A DNA stretch of 64,000 nt from an uncultured Helicobacter sp. (GTDB lineage Bacteria > Campylobacterota > Campylobacteria > Campylobacterales > Helicobacteraceae). Under the pieces are notes generated by a model. That model had not been told where the DNA came from, did not search any database, and was given only the letters and a program-made list of their open reading frames with translations. How positions within the stretch are numbered: the stretch's first letter is position 1; the number at the start of each line of letters is the position of its first letter. Below are positions 26,790 through 38,310 of the stretch, one piece after another. The translations under genes and the position numbers were made by a program. The DNA is taken from the NCBI GenBank assembly GCA_949287835.1, contig CASEHV010000037.1, forward strand, positions 85,986 to 149,985, in the 5' to 3' direction.

Positions 26790-28160
26790 ATGCAGTTGCA
26801 AAGTGTTAAATTTCTTTTTGCGGGGTATCTAGGCATTATCCTAATAGGCACATTTCTATTAGCCCTGCCACCTATGTATCACACTAATGTTAGCTTTATT
26901 GATGCATTATTCACCAGCGTTTCATCGATGACTTGCACAGGTCTTATTATCAAAAACACAGGAATAGACTTTACATTTTACGGACAGCTAGTTATTATAT
27001 GCCTTGTGCAGCTAGGAGGATTTGGTCACATGAGTATGGCGGGAATCTTATATATTCTAATAGGAAAAAGACTTAGCTCATCTGAGAAAGATTTAATAAA
27101 TGTGGTAGAGAATCTAAACAACAATTCGCTAAATGGCATTAACAGGGCAATTTTAAACGCACTTATATTTGTTCTCATTATAGAGGTTATTGGCATGGCA
27201 TTGTTAATACCATATTTCACATATAAACTAGGGAATCTTAGCGATGGTATATGGGCGGGAATCTTTCACTCCATTAGTGCCTTTAATAATTCTGGATTCA
27301 CTATACTAGATAAGGGATTATTACCCTATCAATCCGATATTTTTATCAATATAGTTATATCTTTGCTTGTCATCATAGGCTCTCTTGGCTATCTATCCTC
27401 TATTGAGATTTCTAATTTTTGTTATTCCTCTATTAGATACAATCGTTTCATTAAAGGCAAAAAACCAAAATTGCGACTTAGCCTTAATACGAGAATTGTC
27501 GTATCTCTTAGCATTATTCTCTTGATAGCAGGTATTATTAATGTTTTAGTATTTGAGTGGCAGAAAACTCTTAGCATGATTCCATTTTGGGAGAAGATAG
27601 TAAATGCCTTTTTTATGTCGGCAAGTTATAGAACAGCAGGATTTAATATCTTTGATATAAGCGGCTTTGATGATAGGACGATGTTTTTCTCTACATTTTT
27701 TATGTTAATTGGCGGCGGACCAGGTGGCACTGCATCGGGAATCAAGGTAACGACTTTTGCCATACTTGTGGCATTATCCATTGCCATTGTGAAAAATCGC
27801 AAAGATATAGTTGTGCTTGGGCGAAATATCCCGCCAGATATTGTCTCTAAAGCATTTTGCGTATTTATCATTGCGTTAGTTTATTTTTTAGTATCCACAT
27901 TTTTACTATCTGTATTTGAGCCAGATATTAGATTTTTGCCATTATTATTTGAAAGTGCATCAGCATTTAGCACCACGGGGCTATCTATGGGCGATGGCGG
28001 GATACTTAGCCTTTGTGCGAACTTTAACATCGTAGGGTTATTTATCGTTATGTTTTTAATGATTTCTGGTAAAATCGGGATTTTGGCTTTTACGCTTATT
28101 TTCATAGGTGGAGCTAAGACAAAATATACTCAATATCCACAGGAAAGAGTGCTTATATAA
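26790..28160 (+). CDS. K+ uptake channel subunit, TrkH/KtrB family
   Basis: 456 residues, length of KtrB-like transporters. It contains the four selectivity-filter-like loops of the family: SVSSMTCTGLIIKNTGIDFTF (first), ISAFNNSGFTILDKGL (second), SYRTAGFNIFDISGFDDRT with GGGPGGTASGIKVTTFAIL (third) and SASAFSTTGLSMGDGG (fourth). About eight to ten TM helices. It moves K+ (with Na+ or H+) across the inner membrane and needs the regulatory subunit encoded next, nine bases downstream. Confidence 0.92.
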   Translation: MQLQSVKFLFAGYLGIILIGTFLLALPPMYHTNVSFIDALFTSVSSMTCTGLIIKNTGIDFTFYGQLVIICLVQLGGFGHMSMAGILYILIGKRLSSSEKDLINVVENLNNNSLNGINRAILNALIFVLIIEVIGMALLIPYFTYKLGNLSDGIWAGIFHSISAFNNSGFTILDKGLLPYQSDIFINIVISLLVIIGSLGYLSSIEISNFCYSSIRYNRFIKGKKPKLRLSLNTRIVVSLSIILLIAGIINVLVFEWQKTLSMIPFWEKIVNAFFMSASYRTAGFNIFDISGFDDRTMFFSTFFMLIGGGPGGTASGIKVTTFAILVALSIAIVKNRKDIVVLGRNIPPDIVSKAFCVFIIALVYFLVSTFLLSVFEPDIRFLPLLFESASAFSTTGLSMGDGGILSLCANFNIVGLFIVMFLMISGKIGILAFTLIFIGGAKTKYTQYPQERVLI

Positions 28161-28169
28161 GGGGATAAT

Positions 28170-28820
28170 TTGGCTAAGAGTTATGCGGTTTTGGGACTAG
28201 GTAAATTTGGCTATCATGTAGCCCTAGGTCTTGTAGAGAATGGCGAGAATGTTATTTTATGCGATAATGCAGAATCTAGCTTTGCGAATCTAAAGGATAA
28301 GGCAGAGCAGATTTATATACTAGATTGCACAGATAAGAATGCACTAAAAGAAGCTGGTGTAAATGAGCTAGATATAGTGATAGTTAGCATTGGAGAGAAT
28401 ATAGAGGCTAGCATTCTAACTGTCATGGCACTAAAAGAGCTGGATAATAAAAAGATTATCGCAAAGGCTATTTCTAGCACACATGGTGCGATATTAGAGA
28501 AGCTAGGTGTAGATGAGGTTATATATGCAGAGCGACAGGCGGCAAATAGACTGCTTAGTGAGCTTATTCAATCAAATATAGAAATCATTGAGATTAGTGC
28601 AAATATCAAGGCATGCAAGGCTATGGTATCAAATTATTTTGCCAAACGTAGCGTAGGGACTATACAAGAAGATGATAATGTAAAGGTAGTGGCAATAAGA
28701 CATGGTGATGAATGGAGTCTAAATGTAGAATCTGATGTCATTATGCAACGAGGCGATGTAGCGATATTTTTAGGGTTAAATGAACACATTGAAAAAGTGA
28801 TAGAATCTATTGATTCTTAG
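28170..28820 (+). CDS. K+ uptake regulatory subunit, TrkA/KtrA family
   Basis: 216 residues. An N-terminal RCK Rossmann domain begins YAVLGLGKFGYHVALGLVENGENVILCDN (NAD/ATP binding), and a C-terminal RCK_C domain lies from about 135 (IEISANIKACKAM...VAIFLGLNEHIEKV). It gates the TrkH/KtrB channel from the cytoplasm. The start is TTG at 28170 with GGGGAT upstream; no ATG exists before the GxGxxG motif. It forms a two-gene operon with trkH and is convergent with the LysE-type gene. Confidence 0.92.
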   Translation: MAKSYAVLGLGKFGYHVALGLVENGENVILCDNAESSFANLKDKAEQIYILDCTDKNALKEAGVNELDIVIVSIGENIEASILTVMALKELDNKKIIAKAISSTHGAILEKLGVDEVIYAERQAANRLLSELIQSNIEIIEISANIKACKAMVSNYFAKRSVGTIQEDDNVKVVAIRHGDEWSLNVESDVIMQRGDVAIFLGLNEHIEKVIESIDS

Positions 28821-28834
28821 AAATATGTAAGATT

Positions 28835-29458
28835 CTACCCCAAAACTCCCCACTCTTTCAACACATAAATAGCAAGACTATATGCTATAAAAAACATGAT
28901 AAATGCCGTAAAGGCATCGATAAATCTAATATATCGCACTAAGATTCCGCTTAGTTTGTGCGTAAAATATCCAAGTCCAAAGAACCATAGGAACGACGCG
29001 CTAAGCGCGCCTACTGCAAATATCACTTTTTGTGAGAAATCAAATACGAGTGCATACGCGCCGATGACAAACACGGCGTCTAAATATACCTGAGGATTTA
29101 GTAGGGTTACGGCTAGAGTGAGTGCTAAGGTCTTTTTTAAACTTAGCTTTTTAAAATCTGAGAAATCCCTGCTGCCTTGCTTTTTGAGTGCAGATTTTAG
29201 AGATAAGATTCCATACCACACCACAAAGGCAATGCCTACGATGGCTATGCCTATGTTTAGATACCTATTTTTTGCCAAAAGCTCTCCTACGCCAAAGATT
29301 CCCACACACATTAAGATAATGTCGCATATAAAGCAGGTGCTAACGATTGCAAAGATGTGATTTCTATGTATGCCCTGCTTTATGATAAAGGCATTTTGCG
29401 CCCCTATGGCTACGATTAGCGATACAGATAAAAAGAATCCTTTTATAAAAACTATCAT
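28835..29458 (-). CDS. LysE/ArgO-family amino-acid exporter
   Basis: 207 residues, typical for LysE-family exporters with about six TM helices. The family signature is seen at the N-terminus: FLKG-like FIKGFFLSVSLIVAIGAQNAFIIKQGIHRNHIFAIVSTCFICDIILMCVGI. The middle has the conserved TLLNPQVYLDAVFVIGAYA, matching the ArgO/LysE NPQxYLD pattern. It likely exports basic amino acids (lysine or arginine), inferred from family only. It stands between trkA (convergent) and carB (divergent). Confidence 0.9.
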   Translation of the reverse strand: MIVFIKGFFLSVSLIVAIGAQNAFIIKQGIHRNHIFAIVSTCFICDIILMCVGIFGVGELLAKNRYLNIGIAIVGIAFVVWYGILSLKSALKKQGSRDFSDFKKLSLKKTLALTLAVTLLNPQVYLDAVFVIGAYALVFDFSQKVIFAVGALSASFLWFFGLGYFTHKLSGILVRYIRFIDAFTAFIMFFIAYSLAIYVLKEWGVLG

Positions 29459-29504
29459 TATCTATCCTTATAATTTTCTAAATACTAGCAAAATAATTTA
29501 GTAG

Positions 29505-29510
29505 TATAAT
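29505..29510 (+). promoter_or_regulatory. carB: -10 box of carB
   Basis: TATAAT, 31 bases before the carB ATG, which is preceded by AAAGGA (29531-29536). Confidence 0.45.
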
Positions 29511-29541
29511 AAGAATTCTCAAATTCATTAAAGGACAATCC

Positions 29542-32500
29542 ATGCCAGCCACAGCAAAACAAGTAGGCTATAACTATGCAAAAAAACGCACGGACATACA
29601 CACCATACTGCTAATTGGCTCAGGACCTATCGTGATAGGACAGGCATGTGAGTTTGACTACTCTGGCACACAGGCAGCAAAGACGCTTAAGAATCTAGGC
29701 TATCGCGTGGTACTTATAAACTCAAATCCCGCTACCATTATGACAGACCCCGACTTTGCGGATTGCACCTACATAGAGCCTATCACAGAGGAAGTCATAG
29801 CAAAGATTATAGAGAAAGAGAAAGTTGATGCCATATTGCCTACTATGGGCGGACAGACGGCGTTAAATGTAGCTATGAGTATGTATGAGAAGGGTATGCT
29901 AGATGGCGTGCAGTTTTTAGGAGCAAAGCCTGAGGCAATCAAAAAGGGTGAGGATAGACAGGCATTTAAAGAGGCTATGTTAAAGATTGGCATGGATTTG
30001 CCAAAATCCCGCTATGCCTATAATATCGATGAGGCATTGCAGGCAGCCAGTGAAATCGGATTCCCACTTATTATCCGTGCTAGTTTTACTCTAGCAGGTG
30101 GCGGGAGCGGCGTGGCATATAATATTGATGAGTTTAAGGTTTTGGCACAAAATGGACTTGATACTAGCCCCGTTAGTGAGATTTTGATAGAGGAATCTCT
30201 GCTTGGTTGGAAAGAGTATGAGATGGAAGTCATACGCGATAAAAATGATAATTGCATCATCGTATGCAGTATTGAGAATCTTGACCCTATGGGTGTGCAT
30301 ACAGGAGATTCCATTACCATAGCCCCAGCACTGACGCTTACAGATAAAGAATACCAGCGAATGCGTGATGCTTCTTTTAAGATTTTACGTGAAATAGGCG
30401 TGGATACAGGTGGCAGTAATGTGCAGTTTGCAATCAATCCTAGCAATGGACGCATGACTGTTATAGAGATGAATCCACGCGTCTCACGTAGTTCTGCCCT
30501 TGCCTCTAAAGCCACAGGCTACCCCATAGCCAAAGTCGCCACGATGCTTGCCGTGGGATTTAGCCTAGATGAGATTGGCAATGATATTACAGGCACACCA
30601 GCTAGCTTTGAGCCTAGCATTGATTATATCGTTACAAAGATTCCGAGATTTACATTTGAGAAATTCCCGCAGGCAGATTCTACCCTTACAACTTCTATGA
30701 AATCCATAGGTGAAGTTATGGCAATCGGGGGGACATTTAAGGAATCATTGCAGAAAGCATTGTGTAGCCTTGAGATTGGATTATTTGGTTTTAATAGAAT
30801 CTCCACAGATATAGAGTTAGTCAAAAAAGAGATTCGTCGTCCTAATGCTAGTCGTCTTCTCTATATCGCCGAGGGTTTTGGTCTTGGCATGAGTGTGGAT
30901 TATATACATGAGCTTTGCAAGATTGACAAGTGGTTTTTATCTCAGATTCAAGACATTGTGCTAATGGAGAATGCCATTACAAGCGAGATTCTTAGTAACA
31001 AGGCATTAATGCGAAAGGTAAAAAGCTATGGCTTTAGCGACAAGATGATAGCTTTCTGGCTAAAGGAAAATGAGAATATAGAGCTTAGTGAGTCAGAAGT
31101 CTATCAAGCACGACTTTCACTAGGTATAACGCATAGCTACCACGAGGTCGATACCTGCTCTGGCGAATTTCCTAGCTTGACGCCGTATTTGTATTCTAGC
31201 ATTGGTAATTTTGAGCCTTTGGAGTTTGATTGTGTGAAAGAAGATGAAAGCGAAATGTCTTTACAGAATCTAGATTCTGTGAAATTTCTTCATTCTGAGA
31301 CAAAGTCGAATAATCTAACCAACGATACGCTAAAAGATTCTTCATATTCGTTCAGAATGACAGATTCTTCGGGCTTAAGCCCTCAGAATGACGAAAATGT
31401 GTATCGTAATGACATAAATAGTCAGAATGATATAAAAAGTCAAGACGCTACCTCCGTCATGTTGAGCGGTAGCGAAACATCTCTGCGGAATCTAGATTCT
31501 AAAAATACACTAAAAGATTCTTCGGCAAGCCTTGCGAATGACGTAAATGCGTCTTGCAATGACACAGAAAATCAACCACACACAGAATCCAAAACCCCGC
31601 AAGAAAAAATACAATCAACTCCACAAAAGAAAGTGCTAATCATAGGCGGCGGACCAAACCGCATAGGGCAGGGCATCGAGTTTGATTACTGCTGTGTGCA
31701 TGCAAGTTTTGCGCTAAAAGATATGGGCATACAAAGCATTATGTATAACTGCAATCCAGAGACGGTTAGCACCGATTATGACACAAGCGATATTCTCTAC
31801 TTTGAGCCAATCGACTTTGAGCATGTGCGCTCAGTCATAGAGAGAGAAAATCCAGATGGAATCATCGTGCATTTCGGGGGGCAGACGCCGCTAAAGCTAT
31901 CAAACTCTCTTAGTAAAATTAATGCAAAAATCATCGGCACTTCTGCGAGGGTGATTGACATAGCCGAGGATAGAGAGAAATTTGCTAAATTTCTAACGAA
32001 TATAGGGCTAAATCAGCCTAAAAATGGCATTGCCTTTGTCAAAGAGCAGGCTTATAGTATCGCAAATGAGATTGGATTCCCAGTTCTTGTGCGACCAAGC
32101 TATGTGCTAGGTGGACGTGCCATGCGTATCGTGTATGATAATGATGAGTTAAAAATGTATATGGACGAGGTTATTGCCATTAGCGAGAGCGCGCCGATTT
32201 TAATTGATAAATTCCTAGAGCATGCCATAGAGTTTGACATAGACTGCATAAGCGATGGTAGCAATGTCTATATCGGGGGAATCTTAGAGCATATTGAGGA
32301 GGCAGGCATTCATAGCGGAGATAGTGCGAGTTCTCTGCCGCCTTTTAGCGTTAGTGATGAGATGATAGAGCATATAGAATCTACCACTGCAAGGATTGCC
32401 ATTAGCCTTGGGGTAGTGGGACTTATGAATGTGCAGTATGCTATTTATCAAGGGGAGCTTTATCTCATAGAGGTAAATCCTAGGGCATCGCGCACCGTGC

Positions 32501-33624
32501 CTTTCGTCTCTAAGGCAGTCGGCATTCCTCTAGCAAAAGTCGCTACGAGAGTAATGTGGCATGTCTCTTATGGTATGGATTTTGGATACGAAAGCGATTC
32601 TATTAAAACAGATTCTAATACCCCTCCCCCCAACCTCCTCCCGCAAGGTGAGGGTATAACCCTGCAAAAAGATTCTTCACATGCGTTCAGAATGACGGTT
32701 TCTTCGGTAAGCCTTGCGAATGACACTAATACGACTCGCAATGACGACACGCAAAAAGATTCTTCGCTTAACGCTCAGAATGACGAAAACGACTCTTGCA
32801 ATGACATAAATGTGTCCCACAATGACGTAAATAGCCACAATGACACAGATAGATTCCATAGCGATATAAATAGCCACAATGAAGTAAAAAGTCAAAATAA
32901 CCACAAAAACAAAAACCATCACAGCAAACAAGCAGATAATATACTAGAGGAAGCGCTTAGATTCTATGATAGTTTTCATGTGCTAGATTATAGTGGAAGG
33001 GAGATTGTGGTGGATTCTAGGATTTGCAGGATTTATAGTAATCCTAAGAATGATTATTGTAGCATTAAGGAATCTGTATTTCCATTTCATAAATTGCCCG
33101 GCGCAGATTTGCTACTAGGTCCTGAGATGAAAAGCACAGGCGAGGTTATGGGCATCGCTAAAAGCTTTGGCATAGCCTTTGCCAAAAGTCAAGTCGCATG
33201 TAAGAATCCACTTCCAAAAAGTGGCAATATTTTCATTTCATTGCGAAATAGTGATAAGAAATATGCCATAGATTTAGCTAGGAGTCTGCGTGAAATGGGC
33301 TTTGAGATTATCGCTACGCTAGGCACACATAAGATTCTATTAGAATCCAATATAGACGCTAGGGCGGTGCTAAAGGTTAGCGAGGGACGTCCGCATATTA
33401 TTGATATGATTACAAATAAGCAAATAGATATGGTAATCAATACTACTACGAATAAGGACAAGGCAGATGCAAGGCTCATTCGCCAAGCGGTGCTAAGAGC
33501 AGACATTCCATATTTCACGACTATTAACGGTGCTATGAGCGCCATTAATGCCATGCGTGAGATATGTGGCAATGCCGGTGAATATCCCAAAAGTTTGCAA
33601 GAATACATAAAGAGAGAATCATGA
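29542..33624 (+). CDS. carB: Carbamoyl-phosphate synthase large subunit with two repeat-encoded inserts
   Basis: 1360 residues against about 1085 in H. pylori. CarB makes carbamoyl phosphate from ammonia (given by CarA), bicarbonate and two ATP for arginine and pyrimidine synthesis. The first half opens with [23 protein letters not shown], has ATP-grasp motifs, and ends near residue 565. The second half restarts at [21 protein letters not shown]. Insert 1 (about residues 566-692) lies exactly between the halves. Insert 2 (about residues 1015-1133) lies after the second ATP-grasp core and before FYDSFHVL and the MGS-like allosteric domain ([10 protein letters not shown]). Both are Asn/Asp/Ser-rich repeat peptides in frame. 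Catalytic motifs are intact, so the enzyme is probably functional. It overlaps uvrA by four bases. Confidence 0.95.
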   Translation: MPATAKQVGYNYAKKRTDIHTILLIGSGPIVIGQACEFDYSGTQAAKTLKNLGYRVVLINSNPATIMTDPDFADCTYIEPITEEVIAKIIEKEKVDAILPTMGGQTALNVAMSMYEKGMLDGVQFLGAKPEAIKKGEDRQAFKEAMLKIGMDLPKSRYAYNIDEALQAASEIGFPLIIRASFTLAGGGSGVAYNIDEFKVLAQNGLDTSPVSEILIEESLLGWKEYEMEVIRDKNDNCIIVCSIENLDPMGVHTGDSITIAPALTLTDKEYQRMRDASFKILREIGVDTGGSNVQFAINPSNGRMTVIEMNPRVSRSSALASKATGYPIAKVATMLAVGFSLDEIGNDITGTPASFEPSIDYIVTKIPRFTFEKFPQADSTLTTSMKSIGEVMAIGGTFKESLQKALCSLEIGLFGFNRISTDIELVKKEIRRPNASRLLYIAEGFGLGMSVDYIHELCKIDKWFLSQIQDIVLMENAITSEILSNKALMRKVKSYGFSDKMIAFWLKENENIELSESEVYQARLSLGITHSYHEVDTCSGEFPSLTPYLYSSIGNFEPLEFDCVKEDESEMSLQNLDSVKFLHSETKSNNLTNDTLKDSSYSFRMTDSSGLSPQNDENVYRNDINSQNDIKSQDATSVMLSGSETSLRNLDSKNTLKDSSASLANDVNASCNDTENQPHTESKTPQEKIQSTPQKKVLIIGGGPNRIGQGIEFDYCCVHASFALKDMGIQSIMYNCNPETVSTDYDTSDILYFEPIDFEHVRSVIERENPDGIIVHFGGQTPLKLSNSLSKINAKIIGTSARVIDIAEDREKFAKFLTNIGLNQPKNGIAFVKEQAYSIANEIGFPVLVRPSYVLGGRAMRIVYDNDELKMYMDEVIAISESAPILIDKFLEHAIEFDIDCISDGSNVYIGGILEHIEEAGIHSGDSASSLPPFSVSDEMIEHIESTTARIAISLGVVGLMNVQYAIYQGELYLIEVNPRASRTVPFVSKAVGIPLAKVATRVMWHVSYGMDFGYESDSIKTDSNTPPPNLLPQGEGITLQKDSSHAFRMTVSSVSLANDTNTTRNDDTQKDSSLNAQNDENDSCNDINVSHNDVNSHNDTDRFHSDINSHNEVKSQNNHKNKNHHSKQADNILEEALRFYDSFHVLDYSGREIVVDSRICRIYSNPKNDYCSIKESVFPFHKLPGADLLLGPEMKSTGEVMGIAKSFGIAFAKSQVACKNPLPKSGNIFISLRNSDKKYAIDLARSLREMGFEIIATLGTHKILLESNIDARAVLKVSEGRPHIIDMITNKQIDMVINTTTNKDKADARLIRQAVLRADIPYFTTINGAMSAINAMREICGNAGEYPKSLQEYIKRES
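31258..31600 (+). repeat. In-frame repeat insert 1 in carB
   Basis: The DNA between the two carB halves holds type A and type B repeat units, encoding [32 protein letters not shown] and SASLANDVN. Positions 31426-31482 (57 bp) are identical, in reverse orientation, to 22566-22622 in the metal pump gene, and both copies are translated in the same frame. Confidence 0.9.
32610..32930 (+). repeat. In-frame repeat insert 2 in carB
   Basis: It starts with a GC-rich unit encoding [13 protein letters not shown] (about 32617-32655), followed by type A units encoding [15 protein letters not shown] and SSLNAQNDE. It then runs into a degenerate Asn/His/Asp stretch ([16 protein letters not shown]). It is open in one frame for over 300 bases. 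Confidence 0.85.
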
Positions 33625-36413
33625 ATAAAGACTATATCCACATAAAAGGCGCTAGGGAAAATAATCTAAACATAGAGGAATTAAAGATTCCCAAAAATCA
33701 GTTAGTCGTTTTCACAGGATTAAGCGGCAGTGGTAAAAGCACTTTGGCATTTGATACCCTATATGCCGAGGGGCAGAGACGATATATAGAATCTCTCTCT
33801 AGCTATGTGCGGCAGTTTTTGGATAAAGTGGGTAAGCCAGATGTGGATAAAATAGATGGATTAACGCCATCTATTGCCATAGACCAAAAGACGACTTCAA
33901 AGAATCCACGTTCAACAGTTGGCACTATCACAGAAATCTATGACTATCTGCGTCTGCTCTATGCTCGTATAGGAATCCAGCATTGCCATATCTGTGGGGA
34001 TAGAATTAGCTCTATGTCGGCATCAGATATTATAAATGAAGTGCTAAAACTCCCGCTAGATTCTAAAATCATCATTTATGCTCCAATAGTGAAAGATAAA
34101 AAGGGTAGCTTTGCAGACAGAATAGAATCTATGCGTGCAAAGGGCTATATACGGGCAAAGATAAATGGTGTAATGGTGCGGCTAGATGAGGAGATTAGCC
34201 TATCTAAGACAAAAAAGCATAGCATTTCGCTAGTCATGGATAGGGTGGTTTTGCATAAAGATAATTTCATGCGTATCGCAAGTGCCATTGAAAGCGGACT
34301 AAGAGAATCCTATGGAGAGATAGAAATCGAGATAGTAGATGAGGGCAGGGTGATTCATTACAGTGAGCATAATGCTTGTTTTAAATGCAAAGAGAGCTTT
34401 GAGAAGCTAGAGCCTCTTGCCTTTTCCTTTAACTCCCCCATAGGTGCATGTGTGAAATGTGCGGGTCTTGGCACGAAATACAGCCTAGACATAGATGCTA
34501 TCATTGATAGATATGAGCCGCTAGATAATGGAGGGATAAGGTTTATTTTAGGCTCTAGCAGGACGTATAATTATGCCTTGTTTGATGGCTTTTGCAAGAC
34601 ATTTAATATTGATAAATCAAGCACCTTTGATTCTCTATCAAAGGCAAATCAAGATGCCCTGCTTTATGGTAGTGGCAAAAATATAGAGGTAATGTGGCGT
34701 GGCGCTACTACCAGTGTATATTGGGGAGGTGTGCTACAAATCGCTACAGAAGTGCTAAAAAATAACATTGATGAATACATGAGTGAGAAGCCATGTAGTG
34801 CATGTAATGGAAATAGGCTAAATCCAAAATCTCTAGCAGTCAAGGTAGCAGACAAGGGCATAGCAGAGATTATTAACATGCCAATAGAGAAATGCTATGA
34901 GTTCTTTGCTAATGGGGGTAATTTTGAATATTTAAATCCTCAGCAAAAGCAGATTTCACACTCGATATTAAATGAGATTAGGGAGAGATTATTTTTCCTC
35001 TATGATGTGGGACTTGGATATTTGACACTACACAGAGATGCTAGAAGCATTAGCGGCGGGGAGAGTCAGAGGATACGAATAGCAAGTCAGATAGGCAGTG
35101 GTCTTACAGGCGTTATGTATGTGCTAGATGAGCCTAGCATAGGGTTGCATGAGAGGGATACTCTGCGGCTTATCAAGACACTTAGATCCCTTCAGCAAAA
35201 GGGTAATACCGTGATTGTCGTAGAGCATGATAAAGAGACGATACTACATTCTGACTTCATCGTGGATATAGGACCTGGTGCTGGAATTTATGGCGGTAAG
35301 ATAGTCTTTAGCGGGAAAGTACAGGATTTACTAAAAAGCAATACCCTCTCAGCACAATATCTAAATGGTAGCAAAACGATTAATTATCTAGCAAATAGAA
35401 TCCAAGAGAAATGGATAGAGATTAGTAATGTGAATCTGCATAATCTAAATAATGTGAGTGTAAAGATTCCACTATCAAACTTTGTATGTATCACAGGCGT
35501 TAGTGGCAGTGGGAAAAGCTCCCTTATACTCCAAACCCTACTCCCTGCTGCAAAGGAACTTTTAAGCCGCAAAAGAACTAAGACAAATAGCGGCGTAGTA
35601 ATAAATGGATTAGAGAATCTTGACAAGGTAATCTATCTTGACCAAAGTCCCATAGGCAGGACGCCTAGAAGTAATCCTAGCACTTACACGGGGCTAATGG
35701 ACGATATAAGGGCATTATTTGCCGATACGAAAGAAGCTAAGATTCGCGGCTATGACATAGGTCGCTTTAGCTTTAATGTCAAGGGTGGCAGATGTGAGGC
35801 ATGTGGCGGCGAGGGGGAAATCAAGATTGAGATGCACTTCCTGCCAGATGTCATGGTGAAATGTGATAGCTGCAAGGGGGCAAGATATAATCCCCAGACG
35901 CTAGAGATTAAATACAAGGGCAGGAATATCTCTGATGTGCTAAACATGAGTGTGCAGGAGGCTATGGAGTTTTTTGAGAAGATTCCAAAAATTTATGCAA
36001 GGCTAAAGACACTCCACGAAGTAGGGCTAGGATATATATCGCTAGGGCAGAGCTGCCTTACCATTAGCGGCGGGGAGGCACAGAGAATCAAGCTAAGTAA
36101 AGAGTTAAGCAAAAGGGATACAGGCAGGACGCTTTATATCCTAGATGAGCCTACCACGGGATTACACTTTGCCGATGTAGATAAGCTAACGCATGTGCTA
36201 CATAGGCTAGTAGAGCTTGGCAACTCTGTGATAGTTATAGAGCATAATCTTGATGTGATAAAGAATGCAGATTATATCATCGACTTAGGACCTGAGGGCG
36301 GTAGCGGCGGCGGCAAAATCATGGATTGCGGCAGTGTCGCACATATTATTAGCAATAAAGACAAAAGTGGTAGCCATACCGCAAAATTTTTAGCAAAAGA
36401 GATGGGGGAGTAG
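33621..36413 (+). CDS. uvrA: Excinuclease ABC subunit A
   Basis: 930 residues, usual UvrA length. It finds DNA damage with UvrB in nucleotide excision repair. Two ABC ATPase modules: the first Walker A is GLSGSGKST (about 34-42) with signature [13 protein letters not shown]; the second Walker A is GVSGSGKSS (about 628-636) with signature [12 protein letters not shown] and Walker [16 protein letters not shown]. Zinc modules CHICGD, CFKCKE...CVKCAG, and the UvrA-typical [33 protein letters not shown] are complete. It overlaps carB by ATGA, so the two are co-translated. No repeat inserts are seen here, in contrast to carB. Confidence 0.97.
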   Translation: MNKDYIHIKGARENNLNIEELKIPKNQLVVFTGLSGSGKSTLAFDTLYAEGQRRYIESLSSYVRQFLDKVGKPDVDKIDGLTPSIAIDQKTTSKNPRSTVGTITEIYDYLRLLYARIGIQHCHICGDRISSMSASDIINEVLKLPLDSKIIIYAPIVKDKKGSFADRIESMRAKGYIRAKINGVMVRLDEEISLSKTKKHSISLVMDRVVLHKDNFMRIASAIESGLRESYGEIEIEIVDEGRVIHYSEHNACFKCKESFEKLEPLAFSFNSPIGACVKCAGLGTKYSLDIDAIIDRYEPLDNGGIRFILGSSRTYNYALFDGFCKTFNIDKSSTFDSLSKANQDALLYGSGKNIEVMWRGATTSVYWGGVLQIATEVLKNNIDEYMSEKPCSACNGNRLNPKSLAVKVADKGIAEIINMPIEKCYEFFANGGNFEYLNPQQKQISHSILNEIRERLFFLYDVGLGYLTLHRDARSISGGESQRIRIASQIGSGLTGVMYVLDEPSIGLHERDTLRLIKTLRSLQQKGNTVIVVEHDKETILHSDFIVDIGPGAGIYGGKIVFSGKVQDLLKSNTLSAQYLNGSKTINYLANRIQEKWIEISNVNLHNLNNVSVKIPLSNFVCITGVSGSGKSSLILQTLLPAAKELLSRKRTKTNSGVVINGLENLDKVIYLDQSPIGRTPRSNPSTYTGLMDDIRALFADTKEAKIRGYDIGRFSFNVKGGRCEACGGEGEIKIEMHFLPDVMVKCDSCKGARYNPQTLEIKYKGRNISDVLNMSVQEAMEFFEKIPKIYARLKTLHEVGLGYISLGQSCLTISGGEAQRIKLSKELSKRDTGRTLYILDEPTTGLHFADVDKLTHVLHRLVELGNSVIVIEHNLDVIKNADYIIDLGPEGGSGGGKIMDCGSVAHIISNKDKSGSHTAKFLAKEMGE

Positions 36414-36437
36414 GGGGTGTAGTAAATATTGGCTTTG

Positions 36438-36780
36438 GAATCTAGATTCTCTATGTCATTCTGAGGCGTAGCCGAAGAATCTAAATTCTTTGCCAAAGTT
36501 TTGGAATGATGCAAGTTTTTAGAATCTAGATTCTTCGACTTTCGTCCTCAGAATGACAGAGGACGTCATGTTAGTCACTTCATCATGTTGAGGCTTTAGC
36601 AAAAACATCTAAGAATCTAGATTCTGTAAATTTTTGTCATTCTAAGTAAAATCCAAAGACTCTTCGCTTATGCTAAGAAGTGTAACTTAAAAACAAATAT
36701 TTATTCAAATAAAGATTCCCTATTCATGTTGAGGCATAAGACAAAAATATCTCTAAGAGATAAAACTAAACCTCATTAGT
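36438..36780. repeat. Intergenic cluster of type A and B repeats
   Basis: The 490 bases between uvrA and accC hold no gene. A type A unit at 36456-36488 (GTCATTCTGAGGCGTAGCCG then AAGAATCTAAATTC) faces an inverted type A unit at 36521-36560 (AGAATCTAGATTCTTCGACT then CTCAGAATGAC); together they could fold into a long stem. Type B units follow at about 36570-36625 and, degenerate, at 36725-36765. The rest (36781-36904) shows nothing recognisable. Confidence 0.8.
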
Positions 36781-36904
36781 AAAGATTCCAAAAGCATTCT
36801 TATCCGCTTCTCTTTTTTGCAAGAATATAGCTATTATATATTGACTACAATATTTTTATATTGAATAGTTAAATTCCATATTCTCATAAATCACACATTC
36901 CAAA

Positions 36905-38281
36905 CTACCCCAGCTTATACTCCGTCTCTAAGTATTTTGTATAAATCCTTGAGGCTCTGAAGTCCTCGTTATCCATCATCTTTATATGAAAGGGAATGGT
37001 AGTTTTGATTCCCTGTATGGAAAACTCCCGCAAAGCACGTTTCATTCTAGCGATTGCCCTCTCCCGATTTTCCCCCCACACTACTAATTTGCCAATCATG
37101 GAATCATAAAACATAGGCACGACATAGCCCGCATAGGCATGTGTATCCAAACGAACGTGCGACCCCCCTGGTGCTATCCACTCCTTTATTTCGCCAGGGC
37201 AGGGATAAAACTTCTCTGGGTCCTCTGCAGTGATTCTACACTCTATGCTATGACCACTAAATGATATGGAATCCTGACTAGGCAACTCCTCTCCCTCCGC
37301 TATCCTAATCATCCACTCCACTAAGTCAAGTCCGCTTACCATTTCACTTACAGTATGCTCGACTTGCAGACGCGTATTCATCTCCATGAAATAAAAGTCT
37401 TTATTATTAGAATCTAGCAAAAACTCAAATGTCCCCGCACCCACATATCCTATATGCTTTGCAGCCTTTATGGCGGTATCTAGTAGATTCTGTCTTACTT
37501 CATCGCTTAGCACAACTGCAGGCGTCTCCTCGATTAGCTTTTGCTGACGTCTTTGCATAGAGCAGTCTCTCTCACCTATGTGCAAGACATTGCCATGCTT
37601 ATCGGCTAGAATCTGCACCTCAATATGCTTTGGCTTATTAATAAACTTCTCCATATATATAGTCCCATCGCCAAAAGCACTTAGCGCCTCACTCTCTGCG
37701 GCAAGGTATAGATTCTTCAAAAGTCCCTTATCTGGCACTACACGCATACCACGTCCGCCGCCACCTGCCGCTGCCTTAAGTATCACGGGATAGCCTATTT
37801 TCTCTGCTACCTGCAATGCCTCCTGATAGCTTTTTAGCGCACCATCGCTACCGACTATCACAGGCACACCCGCCTCTTTCATGCAGTCCTTTGCCTTAGA
37901 CTTATCACTCATCATCATCATGACTTCCTTGCTAGGACCTATGAACTCTATGCCATGATGCTCACAAATTTCGACAAAATTCTGATTCTCACTCAAGAAT
38001 CCATATCCCGGAAAAATCGCATCTGCCTCAAACAAATCCGCCGCACTCATAATAGCTGGAATGTTAAGATAACTCTCAGAGCTTTTCGCTCCACCAATGC
38101 AAACTTTCGCATCTGCGACATCAAGATAATGTGTATCTTTGTCTGCTATGGAGTGTATGGCTATTGCTTGTTTGCCCATCTCCTGTATGGTTCGTATCGC
38201 ACGTAATGCTATCTCGCCACGATTTGCGATTAGAATCCTCTGTAATTTTTTCTTTTTAACAGATTTTTTTGAATCTCCCAT
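36905..38281 (-). CDS. accC: Acetyl-CoA carboxylase, biotin carboxylase subunit
   Basis: 458 residues. It carboxylates the biotin carried by AccB, the first step of malonyl-CoA and fatty-acid synthesis. Motifs: ILIANRGEIALRAIRTIQEMGKQAIAIHS at the start, glycine-rich ATP loop KAAAGGGGRGMRVV, EKFINKPKHIEVQILADKHGNVLHIGERDCSMQRRQQKLIEETP, and FYFMEMNTRLQVEHTVSEMVSGLDLVEW. A basic stretch KKSVKKKKLQR precedes the core. It lies 29 bases after accB in the same operon, as in H. pylori. Confidence 0.97.
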   Translation of the reverse strand: MGDSKKSVKKKKLQRILIANRGEIALRAIRTIQEMGKQAIAIHSIADKDTHYLDVADAKVCIGGAKSSESYLNIPAIMSAADLFEADAIFPGYGFLSENQNFVEICEHHGIEFIGPSKEVMMMMSDKSKAKDCMKEAGVPVIVGSDGALKSYQEALQVAEKIGYPVILKAAAGGGGRGMRVVPDKGLLKNLYLAAESEALSAFGDGTIYMEKFINKPKHIEVQILADKHGNVLHIGERDCSMQRRQQKLIEETPAVVLSDEVRQNLLDTAIKAAKHIGYVGAGTFEFLLDSNNKDFYFMEMNTRLQVEHTVSEMVSGLDLVEWMIRIAEGEELPSQDSISFSGHSIECRITAEDPEKFYPCPGEIKEWIAPGGSHVRLDTHAYAGYVVPMFYDSMIGKLVVWGENRERAIARMKRALREFSIQGIKTTIPFHIKMMDNEDFRASRIYTKYLETEYKLG

Positions 38282-38310
38282 GAAAGACTCCCAAATAAGA
38301 TTTTAATAAC

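Noticed and set aside
32568..32931. Leftward ORFs opposite carB insert 2
   Set aside because: Antisense of repeat units; the rightward frame links two conserved parts of CarB.
36272..36514. Leftward ORF over the uvrA end and repeats
   Set aside because: Repeat-derived open frame overlapping uvrA coding sequence; no start signals.
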